A stretch of DNA of 64,000 nucleotides from the NCBI GenBank assembly GCA_902729315.2, contig LR746281.1, forward strand, positions 2,664,501-2,728,500, given 5' to 3'. The position numbers and the translations under genes were made by a program. The stretch is from Spirodela intermedia (taxonomy: Eukaryota > Streptophyta > Magnoliopsida > Alismatales > Araceae). The notes beneath the pieces were generated by a model. The model ran no database searches and had not been told where the DNA came from. It was given only the letters and a program-made list of their open reading frames with translations. Shown here one piece after another: positions 1-10,132 of the stretch (the first letter of the stretch is position 1; each line of letters opens with the position of its first letter).

Positions 1-533
1 AAATTAGCTAGAAAAAACTTTCTTTGTTTTTTAGATGGATACTCTGGTTATAATCAAATTTATATAAACCCTTTAGATCATGAAAAAATAACTTTCACTT
101 GTCCATTTGGTACTTTTGCTTTTAAACGCATGCCTTTTGGTCTGTGTAATGCTCCAGCCACATTTCAAAGATGTATGCTGTCTATTTTTTTTGATATGAT
201 TGGAAAATATATAGAAATTTTTATGAACGATTTTTCTGTTTTTGGTGAATCATTTGATGAATGCTTAAATCATTTGTAGCATGTACTTGAGAAATACATA
301 AAGAAAAAGTTAGTTTTGCATTGGGAGAAATCACATTTTATCATTAAAGAGGGAGTTGTGTTGGGTCATATTGTGAGTGAAAGGGGTTTAGAGGTGGATA
401 GAGCAAAAATTGATATTATATCTAAAATGAAACCTCCAAATTTAGTAAAACAGATTAGATCTTTCTTCGGTCATGCAGGTTATTACAGAAAATTTATTTA
501 GAATTTTCGAAAATTTCTAAACCTCTCACCATA
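1..533 (+). pseudogene. Reverse transcriptase remnant (copy A)
   Basis: The translation shows RT palm motifs: FLDGYSGYNQI, TFTCPFGTFAFKRMPFGLCN and APATFQRCM, then the thumb region VLGHIVSERGLEVDRAK. The catalytic FMDD box reads FMND (codons at about 223-231), so its first aspartate is lost. A stop occurs near 280 and another near 500, after GYYRKFI. The N-terminal half of the domain lies left of the window. The enzyme would have copied element RNA into DNA; this copy cannot. Confidence 0.9.
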
Positions 534-1143
534 CTATTATCTAAAGATGTATCTTTTAATTTTGATGAGAAATGTTTTGAATATTTTTCTGAAATAAAAA
601 GATTACTTACTGAGGCACCCATTTTACAAGCTCTTGATTGGTCCTTTCCCTTTGAAATAATGTGTGATGCATCGAATTATTGAGTGGGGGCCATTTTAGG
701 ACAAACAAAAGAGTCAAAAGCCATAGTAATTTCATATGCTAGTAAAACTATATCCGATCTTCAATTAAATTATACCACGACTGAAAAAGAGTTGTTAGCA
801 ATAGTATTTTCATTCGAAAAATTTAGATCATATATTTTGGGAGCTAAAATTATTATTTATACTAATCATGCAGCATTAAAATATCTATTAAAAAAAAGAT
901 GCAAAGCCATGTTTATTAAAATAGATTTTATTGTTGCAAGAATTTGACTTAGAAATAAAAGATAAAAAAAGTTTCAAGAATGTTGTTGCTAACCATCTTT
1001 ATAGATTAAGTGATACAAGAATAAAGGCAACACCTTTACAAGACGCATTTCTAGATGAACAATTGATGGTAGCTCAACATCAACCATCACCATGGTATGC
1101 ATATATTGTTAATTTTCTAGTTTTTGAAAAAACTCCAGAATAG
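534..1143 (+). pseudogene. RNase H domain remnant (copy A)
   Basis: The readable blocks are IMCDASNY (first catalytic Asp kept), TTEKELLAIVF (Glu kept) and TNHAALKYLL, where related elements usually read SDHAALKYL. The next blocks, LLQEFDLEIKDKKSF and VVANHLYRLSD, form the usual tail towards the integrase. A stop inside the first block (near 680) and a frameshift near 905-945 break the frame. Confidence 0.85.
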
Positions 1144-2382
1144 TGGGATAAGAACAGAAAACATCATTTCTTTTATAAGATTAGAAATTATTTTTGGCAT
1201 GATCTTGATTTATATTACTTGGGCAATGATCAAATTTTAAGGAGATGTGTTCCTAAAGAAGAATATCATAGCATTATTAACATGTGCCATTCATCTAACT
1301 GTGGAGGACATTTCTTTGGACGAAAAATAGCTGCAAAAATTTTTCAGTGTGGTTTTTATTAGCCTACAATCATTAGAGATTCTATAGAATTTAATAGAAC
1401 ATGTATTTCATGCCAATCTATAGGTAACATGAGTAAAAAAGATGAAATGCCCATGAGTAACATGTCAGTAGTCAAAATTTTTGATGCATGGGGAATAGAT
1501 TTCATGGGTCCCTTCCCATCAGCTGAAAAATATGAATATATTTTTCTTGCTGTTGATTATGTGTCGAAGTGAGTGGAAGCTATTCCTACTAGAACTAATG
1601 ATCATAAAATCGTGATGAAATTTGTGCAAGAAAATATTTTTTCGAGATTTGGATGTCCTAGAGTGATTATTAGTGATAGAGGAACACATTTTACAAATAA
1701 ACATTTCTGGGAATTATTGAAAAAGAATAGAGTACATCATAGAGTAACCACTCCATATCATCCCAAAATAAATGGGCAAGCTGAAGTAGCAAATAGGGAA
1801 AGTCAGAGAATTTTGAGAAAAATAGTTAGACCAGATAGGAAAGATTGGCCCACGAAATTACAAGATGCATTATGGGCTTATAGAACAGCTTATAAAAATC
1901 CCATAGGTATGTCCCCATTTCGTCTCATTTTTGGAAAGCCATGTCATCTTCTTGTGGAAATAGAGCATAAAGCATTATGGGCTATAAAAAATTTATGTAT
2001 GGATGAGAAATCAGCTGGTGGGCATAGAATTTTTCAGCTACATGAACTAGAGGAGTTGAGGAATGAAGCTTTTGAAAATCATAAAATATATAAAGAAAAA
2101 ATTAAAACTTTTCATGATAAATACATTAGCAGAAAAAAAATTGATGTTGGAGAAAAAGTGTGGTTATATGATTCTAGGCTGAAATTATTCCTAGGAAAAT
2201 TAAAATCAAAATGGAAAGGGCCTTATGTGGTGGAAGAGACATATGATCATGAGGCTGTCATGATTAAAGATCCTAAAAGTGATCATAACTTTAAGGTAAA
2301 TGGACAGCGACTTAAACATTACATAGAACATGAACGCCTTGCAGAAAAGGAAATTTTATTATTAAAAGAAATTCAAGAGTAA
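1144..2382 (+). pseudogene. Integrase remnant (copy A)
   Basis: The HHCC zinc-binding region (CHSSNCGGHFFG then TCISCQ) is followed by the rve core: GIDFMGPFPS, then IISDRGTHF, then [15 protein letters not shown] with the catalytic Glu. A C-terminal DNA-binding domain ([16 protein letters not shown]) ends at a natural stop near 2382. Two Trp codons are stops, TAG at 1360-1362 and TGA at 1570-1572, and the sister copy shares both. From 1573 on, the frame is open for 269 codons. Confidence 0.92.
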
Positions 2383-2705
2383 GACCAAGGAGCCTAGTTG
2401 GAGACATTAAATTCAGCGCTGCATGGGAGGCAACCTATTGTTTTTATTTTATTTTGTTTGATTTTTTTTTAAGCTCTATTTTTCTTAGAATTTCGTAGTA
2501 CTTGTTTTTGTATTTTTTTTTTTCGAAAAAGTGTAGGAAGAGGAGTGTATGATGAAGCGGAAAATTAAAAACAAGGTTGAGGTGATGTCTTTCTGAGCTT
2601 CATCATTTATGAAAATATTTTTAATACTTAACTTTGTAGATATGCATGCTTCACTTGAAAATTATATTTTCTGCATATTCTGTTTTGAGTTTTCTATGTC
2701 ATTGA

Positions 2706-2740
2706 GGACAATGTCATTTTTAAGTTGGGGGGTGAAGTAT
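2706..2740 (+). promoter_or_regulatory. Internal second polypurine-tract-like motif (copy A)
   Basis: The motif ttaagttggggggtg recurs here, about 1.25 kb upstream of the true tract at 3976-3988. It follows the phrase attgaggacaatgtca. The same motif stands at 19384-19397 in the other copy. Similar ACAATGT...GGGGG blocks are familiar between pol and LTR in plant gypsy elements. A role as an extra plus-strand primer is inference. Confidence 0.6.
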
Positions 2741-3422
2741 TCATTATTTTATGTTGTAAGATGATTAAGAACATGTGTTTCCATTTTATTTAACTTAGAA
2801 CAGCAACAAAAAAATAAAATTAAAATAAAATTCAGAAAAACTACAACATTTATTTTTTGGTTTTCTGTCAGAAATAACAAATTGTCAAAAACAGCAGACA
2901 AAAAATAGCCCAAAATTTGAAATTCTAGAAGACCCTTTTCTCACATTTCAATCCCCTAGATATATATTACTGAAATTTGAAAATATAGCTATAAAGAGGA
3001 TAGTTTTGATTTATTTTTGACAAATTTATTGCTGCTAAAAATAGAACTGAAAATAGAAAATAGAACTGTCAGAACTATCTAATTTACAAATTCCTTACAT
3101 CATATTGTATGCATGAAAAATTAAATCAATTAGATTGATTGATACCAAAAGATACTAGGAAGATTATTATTGAGTCAAAAAAATGATCTAGTAGCATGAA
3201 ATGTTGGAATACTCCTTGAATACATGATAGATAACATGGATTTGATTTTATAGATTTTCACTTCATGATCTTGATGGATAGTATTTACTTGATGTGAAAA
3301 TTTGATTGATCATTTGAGTTTAATGGAGATTTTTGCACCCTAATCTATTGGACTTGTGAGAAGAAATCACTTATTTCGAAAAAAAAACAAAAAAGAGAGA
3401 ACAATGTGAAAAATTTAGAAAC

Positions 3423-3597
3423 GAAGAGTACACATAGAGGGTGTGAGACATCATTCTCATTGTCAAAAATCGTGCATAGAAAAACACTTGCTAAGAAATA
3501 AGTGGATAAAGTGAAAGCCATGAAAATGAAGAGTACACATGGAGGGTGTGAGACATCATTCTTATTGTCAAAAATTGTCTACAGGAAAAACTACTTA
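3423..3597 (+). repeat. Imperfect direct repeat, period about 105 bp (copy A 3' region)
   Basis: The block beginning gaagagtacacat and continuing gggtgtgagacatcattct starts at 3423 and again at 3528. The same duplication stands at 20088 and 20193 in the second copy, so it predates the separation of the two copies. Confidence 0.85.
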
Positions 3598-3975
3598 TTT
3601 ACTATATATATAAATAAATAAATAAAGAAGGAAGAAATATAGTGCAAACTTCAAAAATCAAGTCATAGAAAAAAGAAAATGTAAGATCAATATTATTCTT
3701 GGATGAGTATTGATAATTAGAACATCTTGTAAATACATCTATGTGTGAAGAAGTGATAAAGATGTGAATAGAAGAAGTGAAGTCTAGATTGTTATTCCAA
3801 GGAGTGTTTAAACATTTAAGTACTTGACATCATTCTTAAATACTTGATATAAGAATCCAAAGTGTTTAAAGGTGTATTATTTCTAAAAAAAAAAATTTCT
3901 ATATTGAAATATGATGTTTGAGATTTGTAAAATTTTATTTTTCTAATTTCATTGCTAAGGGACTAGCAATGATTT

Positions 3976-3988
3976 AAGTTGGGGGGTG
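3976..3988 (+). promoter_or_regulatory. Polypurine tract next to 3' LTR (copy A)
   Basis: aagttggggggtg directly precedes the LTR start TGATAAG. It is the normal plus-strand primer position for an LTR retrotransposon. Confidence 0.85.
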
Positions 3989-5528
3989 TGATAAGTCTTC
4001 ATTATCATGAGTTAATAATTAGTAAATAATATAGTTTTAGCCTTAACTCATGATAAATAGACTTATATTTGTGTTAAAAAATGATTTGTTGTTTTCAGTT
4101 GATTAATGTGAATTTTTGGGTAATTATGTGATTTTATACAATTTTTACAGTCTTACTTTTGAGATAAATGAAGAACAAGAAATAAAAATAAAAAATATTG
4201 CAAAATGGGGGACCCATCGACCAACCGAGCCCACAAGCAGGTCGGAAGCACAATTGGAGAGTAGCCGCGAGTAGAGGCTCGAGCGGCTTAGATTGGAACC
4301 AGTAGGGGCATGTGTACGCCACTCCCCTTCCATGTCACTAGTGACCAGCCGGCTGTGGGGCAAAGAGTGGTCGTACACGCGAGAGAAGAGACTTTGCTTA
4401 GAAAGTTAACATTACTATATATTCACCCAAAAAATTGGCACACAACCGATGTGAGACTAAACCCGCGTCACACCTTCCTCACAGGCAGGCGATCGGCACA
4501 GGTTTGAATCCTCACAAAGTCAAAATTCATATATTTTTATCTGATTATCGTGACTTTCTTGTAGATCACTAGTGAAGGATTAAGCAACGAATCCATCGAG
4601 TAAATCATCTCTAATTGATTGACAAACAAGCCGTCGTCCAGAAGAGGACGATCCACTGGGAGACAAGTCGCCACCTCCTGAGAGCGTACCGAATGTGATG
4701 AAGAGCCTCTTCTTGCTGTGCAGACCTAAGGATGAAGCTCCCTAACATGCACCCCACCTCCATCCAGCTCTTCTCCGTCGGGTAACAGCCACCAGAGAGC
4801 CGCAAAGTCGTTGTTTTTCTGCTCTACCGGGTGACAACTGCCGAAGACGATTTGATGACCCACTTCATTGATCTCTAGACTTCGCAAGAAGATCTAGAGA
4901 TTGCCCACGTTGTCTTTGTCCAAGAAGAGCCTTTGAGGCCATGGACATTGTACGATGATCCTCTTGAACGCTTAGGATTCCGCTGCATCACTGACACATT
5001 GCTGTCGTGACGTTAGAACTCTGTTTTCCTGCTTTCAATTTACTTTACGCTTCATTTAGTGATAATTTTTGTGTTTTTAAGTTACCAAAATATACTTTGT
5101 TCAATTACAATTCTTCTAGCTTTTACAGATCTTAATTTGATTAATTAAATCATCTATAATCGCTTACGCAAGAATTGCCAAGCGGAACTCTATTTCTGCC
5201 TGATTTGCATCCGTCGGGTGCTGATATCATCCCGACGTCCGCACCCTTATTTCATTTTTTTTGGTGAATTTTAGATATATTTCCTTTTTATTTCCTAGTA
5301 TGAAATTTATAGAAAATCGTATTCATTGAGAAAATTTCTGAATAATTACTAGATATTATATTACATCCCTATGATTGACTTGGAAAATTACCATTATTTT
5401 TGAAAGTTTTATTGAACTATAGTTGATATATTTATTTAGAAATACTTCTAAATATCCAAAAAAAATATTTTCTAGTTTTATAAATTTTATATTTGCGTGA
5501 TTTAATATACAATGATTGAGTCACGTCA
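3989..5528 (+). repeat. 3' LTR of copy A (1540 bp)
   Basis: It starts TGATAAGTCTTC right after the polypurine tract and ends GAGTCACGTCA, the same ends as the other LTRs of the family. The middle is GC-rich and the two ends are AT-rich. Many CpG positions that are intact in the LTR at 13023 are TpG or CpA here. Small frames inside are fortuitous. Confidence 0.92.
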
Positions 5529-6174
5529 GTAGGAAAGTAGTGATAATTAGATAAAAATACGAGTTTTGACTCTAGGAGGATTCGAACCCATGTCAGTTGT
5601 CTGTCGACTTGAGAGAGATTAAAATAAGTACTTTAATGTTCTTATCAAATGACATTATCATGATATATCTCTATTATAACTAAAGGGTAGTTTAGATATT
5701 AAAATCTTCAAACCCTTTTAGGAGAAGATGTGAAGTGAGTTTAGCCCCACATTACTTGTGCGCCGATGTTTTGGATGAATATATAGTAATATCACATTTA
5801 CAAGTAATGAGTCCTTTTCTCTTGTGTACGACCACTCCTTGTCCCACAACAAGATGACCACCGATGACGGGGAAGGGGAGTGGCACACGTGTGCCCCCAT
5901 TGGTCCTAGCCACTCGAGCCCTTGCTTGTGGCCCCCCTTGATTGTACTTCCGACCCACTTGCGAGCTTGATTGGCTAGTGGGTCCCCTTTTTTTGCTATA
6001 TTTTAATTTTAATTTTTTTTCTTAATTTTATCACATAATTAGCTAAAAAAATCATATTAATCAATTGAAAACCACTTTTCACACTTTAATACAAATAGAA
6101 ATCTATTTATCATAAGTTAAGGCTAAAACTATATTATTTACTAATTATTAACTCATGATAATGAAAACTTATCA
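5529..6174 (-). repeat. Inverted fragment of the same LTR family
   Basis: The reverse complement matches about the first 0.6 kb of the LTR. It ends at 6174 with the LTR start (acttatca on the plus strand) and keeps the block ggattcgaaccc. It directly abuts the end of the copy A LTR, so the start of that LTR (3989 to about 4570) and this piece form an inverted repeat about 1 kb apart. Confidence 0.88.
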
Positions 6175-6189
6175 ATATCCCTAACATTG

Positions 6190-6480
6190 ATACATGAGAG
6201 AACTTAAGTTCTTAATATCGTGACACTTCACAAGCCACTGAATCAAATATGCTTGGTCACATGGCACATTAAGTAATGCCAGATTAACCCACCATGAACC
6301 ATTGTCAACTAAGAACTTAAGTCCCTCATATTGTGGCACTTCTCTAGTTGTCAGATCATCGTTAATAGTCACATGCATGTTGAGCAGTGTCAAATTCGCA
6401 AACCACCAATGGATTAGTTTATGCTTCAAATATCGTGGCAGTTTGCCCACCACAATATTTATCTTATCTGACGACATGGC
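6190..6480. repeat. Degenerate tandem repeat, about 108-bp unit
   Basis: Two and a half related units can be read. Each has aagaacttaagt, then atatcgtg or atattgtgg followed by ca-tt, then a stretch ending in aaccacca. Starts are near 6198 and 6310, with a third partial unit from about 6416. Divergence is high. No coding function is visible. Confidence 0.55.
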
Positions 6481-6539
6481 CCACTAAGCGCCACTAGATT
6501 ACACCATGCTCCAAACCATTGTCCTAAAAAAAAGGAAAA

Positions 6540-6900
6540 GATTTAGTCCCATATCGAAAGTTTTTAGGGATTGAAATGAATATATATGAAAGCTACCTCA
6601 CATCCCCCTTCGCAATATATATGAATATATATTGGGAGAAGGGAAAAAGGAGGTCCACCCTCATGCGAACACGTGTATAATGCTCCTTGCTCCATGACCG
6701 GTTGGCCATTGGGACATGGTAGGGGAGTGACACACACATATGCAAAGTGAGCCCTTCACCACTCGAGCCCAACTCATGGCTCCCCCTAGTCTAGGTCTAC
6801 TCACTTGAGTGTAGCACCACTCCAGGTCAACTATCAAGTGCCAACTTGCCAATAGGTGGCAAGATTTTTATATTTTATTCTTTTATTTTTCTAATAACAA
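6540..6900 (-). repeat. Strongly diverged inverted LTR fragment, same or sister family
   Basis: The order of blocks matches the reverse complement of the LTR: cccatat, then ccttgctcca, ggttggccat, ggggagtg, actcgagccc and the T-rich tail tttttatattttattc. It is far more diverged than the other copies. It may be an old insertion or a related family. Confidence 0.6.
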
Positions 6901-7644
6901 AAAATTACACTAAGTATTTTAACTTCAGACTTCTAAAATTAACAATATATTCCTATATTTATTCTACAAGTTAAAAAATAAAATAAAATAATAAACTAAC
7001 TAAAGCACAAAAATTTAGTTTTAACACAACTTGTAACATAAGTATTTATGAAATTAATGTCATTTAGTGAATAATTAATAAATATTTAATAAATAAGATT
7101 ATATGTGGATGCAATATGTAGACATAGTGAGACTTGCACAAATGACATAATGAGCACATGTGACATGGTGTGTGTGGACAGCACAATGCACAAAGGAGGC
7201 ACCAACAGTCCCACACAGGTGAGAATGTAAACACATGACTAAATTTTTTGTAGGAAGTGCAGAGCTGCTCTTATGAGATTGTAGGAATGTAGATTTGGGC
7301 ATGTCGGTAGCCCCAATGGCCAATGCAACAAGTGATGCAACCCCAATAGTGGCAGGATGCTCAAGACAACACCTAGTGGCTACCCCACATGGACGATGGT
7401 CACCCACAAGTGGTAATGGCTTAAAGGGCCCTCACAATTTATATAGACTGGTTAGACTATTAGAAAAGGATGATGAACCTCTTTTGAGTTCACCTCTTTA
7501 GTGTTCTCTATCTATGCAAAGATGAGTGGAAGGCATTAGGGAAATAAGGGGATACCTCAGCACCTACACCTAGGCTTAGGTGTAACATATGCTAGTTGGT
7601 ATTGTGTCCTCAAATCTGATTCTTAATTATTGATTGTATTTACT
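6901..7644. other. AT-rich stretch with no recognisable gene
   Basis: Short frames on both strands (up to about 100 codons) match nothing I recognise and lack gene structure. The words cacatgtgacatg and gcacaatgcacaaa suggest old repeat debris. Confidence 0.5.
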
Positions 7645-7835
7645 ACCTAACAAGCATTTATGATGTGCTTAGTCACCTCATGAGCAACTACGGTGTGTTT
7701 GGTCACCTAATGAACACATGGTGTACTTAGTCACTCCTCAAACACATGATATACTTAGTCACATCTAAGATATTTTGATGTACTTTGTCACTTGACAAAC
7801 ACGTGATGTGGTTATCACCTCTTAAATATTAATGA
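7645..7835. repeat. Degenerate short tandem repeat, about 36-bp unit
   Basis: The phrase (a)tgatgtgcttagtcacct recurs about six times with changes: gtgcttagtcacct, gtgtttggtcacct, gtacttagtcactc, atacttagtcacat, gtactttgtcactt and gtggttatcacct. Spacing is about 30-40 bases. Confidence 0.7.
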
Positions 7836-8402
7836 TTTACTTGACAATTAGACTAACTCCTTTAGCAAGCTTAACAATTGTAAAAGTACATGTGATGTGT
7901 TCTACAACTGTTGGAGCATTATAGGTCTACCTAACTCCACAAGCACCTACGAAGTGTTAGGAATGGAATGAGTGATTGTGTTAAGCTCAATAATATGTGA
8001 GGGCTGCTAGAACTATGATTTTTGACATATATTCATTCACTTGATAAATCTATGATGTAATGGAAAATTGATTCTAAAAGTTGATTGTAAGTGCAAGTGA
8101 TGATTAGTGAAATCAGAGTAAGATTAATTTGGGAAGTGGACATAAGCTTTAGCACACTATGCTATTGTAAAATATTTTATTGACTATTCATATAACTTTC
8201 TCAATGATTAATTATAAGTAAATTATATTTAAGGAACTTTCATAAATACGTATGAGAAAGGGAGGGTCAAGAGAGGCTGCTCTTAGTATCCTAGTTTTCA
8301 TTGTTTTTTCTTGCATTGCTATTTTTTATCCTTGCATGAAAATGGTGTCCCATATTTTGTTCCTTCTTTGATTGAGGATGGACGGACCCACCCCAAGCTG
8401 AC
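7836..8402. other. AT-rich stretch, nothing recognised
   Basis: There is no coding frame of note, no LTR ends and no RNA gene that I can support. It separates the short tandem repeat from an rRNA-like scrap and the left remnant of the outer copia element. Confidence 0.45.
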
Positions 8403-8458
8403 TATTAGGGCCGGTGAAACACTCCGCCTAAGGAGTACGGTTGCAAGACTGAAACTCC
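8403..8458 (+). pseudogene. Short fragment resembling plant mitochondrial small-subunit rRNA
   Basis: gtgaaacactccgcct, then ggagtacggttgcaagac, then gaaactc follows the universal small-subunit rRNA region ahead of the AAAGGAATTGACGG helix. The tgaaacactccgcc wording is closer to the mitochondrial than to the chloroplast version as I recall them. Only about 50 bases match and the next conserved block is absent, so this is a scrap, not a gene. Confidence 0.5.
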
Positions 8459-8559
8459 ACCAAGACATATAAGGAAAACTAACAAAATTGATTATCCTTA
8501 TAAAATTACAATTATTAAGGAATATATTCAGTGCCCTTTTATCTCCATTCACAATTAAA

Positions 8560-8788
8560 CTATCTAGGGCCCTTCACTTTCAATTTGTCATAGACAAATG
8601 TTGTATTGACATCAAGCTGCTTGAAGACAAGATTCTCTATGGCTATAATACTTAGCACCAAGCTCACCATAGTGAATTCCACAACAAGAGAAAAGATTTC
8701 AATATAGTCTACATATCATTGTTAAAACTCCTTCATAACCAAGATTATTTTGTTTTTGATTGTTGTCATCAAACTCTTCCTTGATGAC
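8560..8788 (-). pseudogene. Ty1/copia reverse transcriptase fragment (Copia1, left piece)
   Basis: Read on the minus strand it gives copia RT wording (EIFSLVVEFTM, LVLSIIAIENL, KQLDVNTTF), with stops and frame changes. Its upstream continuation lies at 22279 and above, beyond the gypsy insertion. The fragment ends abruptly near 8560, where Copia1 is truncated. Confidence 0.8.
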
Positions 8789-10094
8789 TGATAAGTCTTC
8801 ATTATCATGAGTTAATAATTAATAAATAATATAATTTTAGCCTTAACTCATGATAAATAGACTTATATTTGTGTTAAAGAATGATTTGTAGTTTTCAGTT
8901 GATTAATGTGAATTTTTGGGTAATTATGTGATTTTATACGATTTTTACAATCTTACTTTTGAGATAAATGAAGAATAAGAAATAAAAATAAAAATATTGC
9001 AAAATGGGGTACCCACCAGCCAGCCAAGCATGCAAGCAGGTCGGAAGCGTAGTTAGAGAGTAGTCGTGAACATGGGCTCGAGCAGCTTAGCTTGGACCGA
9101 TAGGGGCACGTGTACGCCACTCTCCTTCCACGTCACTAGTGGCCAGCCGACTGTGGGGCAAGGAGTGGTTGTACACGCGAGAGAAGAGACTTTGCTTAGA
9201 AAGCTAACATTACTATATATTTGCCCGAAAAATCAGCACACAACTGATGTGGGACTAGTGCGGGTTCGAATCGTCCCAGAGTCAAAATTCATATATTTTT
9301 ATCTGATTATCGCGACTTTCTTAGAGATCACCAGTGAAGGATTAAGCAACGAGAATTGCTGGATCATCGGCAAAAATCTCGTCAACGCAATTTGCAGAGC
9401 ATTGCTACTAAAACTGTTGAATGATTCGTGATAAAAGGATCACGAATCCATCGAGTAAATCATCTCCGATTGATTAACAAACAAGCCATCGTCAGGAAGA
9501 GGACGATCCGTCAGGAGACGAGTTGCCACCTCCTGAGAGCATACTGGATGCGATGAAGAGCCTCCTCTTGCTACGCGGACCTAAGGATGAAGCTCCCTAA
9601 CATGCGCCCCACCTCCATCTAGCTCCTCTCCGTCGGGTGACAGTCACCAGAGAGCCACAAAGTCGTCATTTTTCTGCTCCGCCAAGTGATAGCCACCAGA
9701 GATGATTTGACGACCCACTTCATTGATCTCTAGACTTCGCGAGAAGATCTAGAGATTGCCCACGTTGTCTTTGTCCAAGGAGAGCCTTCAAGGCCATGGA
9801 CACTACACAATGATCTTCCCAAACGCTTAGGATTCTGGTGCATCATCGACGCATCGCCGTCGTGATGCCAGAACACTATTTTCCTACTTTCAATTTACTT
9901 TACGTTTCATTTAGTGATAATTTGTGTTTTTTAATTTACCAAAGTATACTTTGTTCAATTACGATTCTTTCGGCTTTTACAGATCTTAATTTGATCAATT
10001 AAATCATTTGTAATCGCTTACGTAAGAATCGCCAAGTGGAACTCTATTCCTGCCTGATTTGCGCTCGCCAGGCGCAAATGTCATCCTAACTTTT
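8789..10094 (+). repeat. Truncated 5' LTR of the outer element C
   Basis: It begins TGATAAGTCTTC next to the ATGAC duplication. It follows the family LTR to about gtcatcctaac, lacking the final ~270 bases and the primer site. A smaller deletion near 9257 removes about 45 bases relative to other copies. Confidence 0.88.
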
Positions 10095-10132
10095 TCCCTC
10101 GAATTTATTGATTTTTATGCACGGTAGAAGAT
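10095..10132 (+). other. Scrap of gag leader fused to the truncated LTR
   Basis: The words gaatttattgatttttatg and ggtagaag repeat the leader at 11952-11995. At the join both parents share ctaac, so a microhomology deletion removed the LTR end, primer site and leader start. The scrap ends exactly where the next LTR begins. Confidence 0.8.

Larger units (their letters stand above)
2383..3975 (+). other. Non-coding 3' region of copy A between integrase and LTR
   Basis: This is about 1.6 kb of AT-rich sequence without a credible frame. In Athila elements this interval often carries an env-like frame; none is visible here. It is collinear with 19043-20637 of the second copy, so it is part of the family and not a later insertion. 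It contains an internal purine-tract motif and an imperfect direct repeat, listed separately. Confidence 0.75.
1..5528 (+). mobile_element. Athila-like Ty3/gypsy retrotransposon, 5' part outside window (copy A)
   Basis: The order is reverse transcriptase, RNase H, integrase, a long non-coding 3' region, polypurine tract and 3' LTR, which is the Ty3/gypsy order. The pol wording (for example GHIVSERGLEVDRAKID and TTEKELLAIVF) and the tRNA-Asp primer site of the sister copy fit the Athila lineage. The frames carry several stops and frameshifts, so this copy is dead. Its 5' LTR and gag lie left of the window. The lineage call rests on motif recognition, not on a tree. Confidence 0.9.

Noticed and set aside
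1519-1704. 61-codon minus-strand frame, repeated at 18181
   Set aside because: It is antisense to the integrase core; its repetition reflects the element copies.
3600-3630. Short ATATAT/AAATAAAT run as a regulatory element
   Set aside because: It is simple-sequence variation inside the element 3' region, with a different length in the second copy near 20265.
7640-7840. Possible CRISPR-like array
   Set aside because: The units are degenerate, there are no unique spacers between constant repeats, and the genome is a plant.
9066-9431. 121-codon frame, similar to frames at 4310 and 10342
   Set aside because: All are translations of the same LTR region in different copies, with no conserved protein family and no selection visible.
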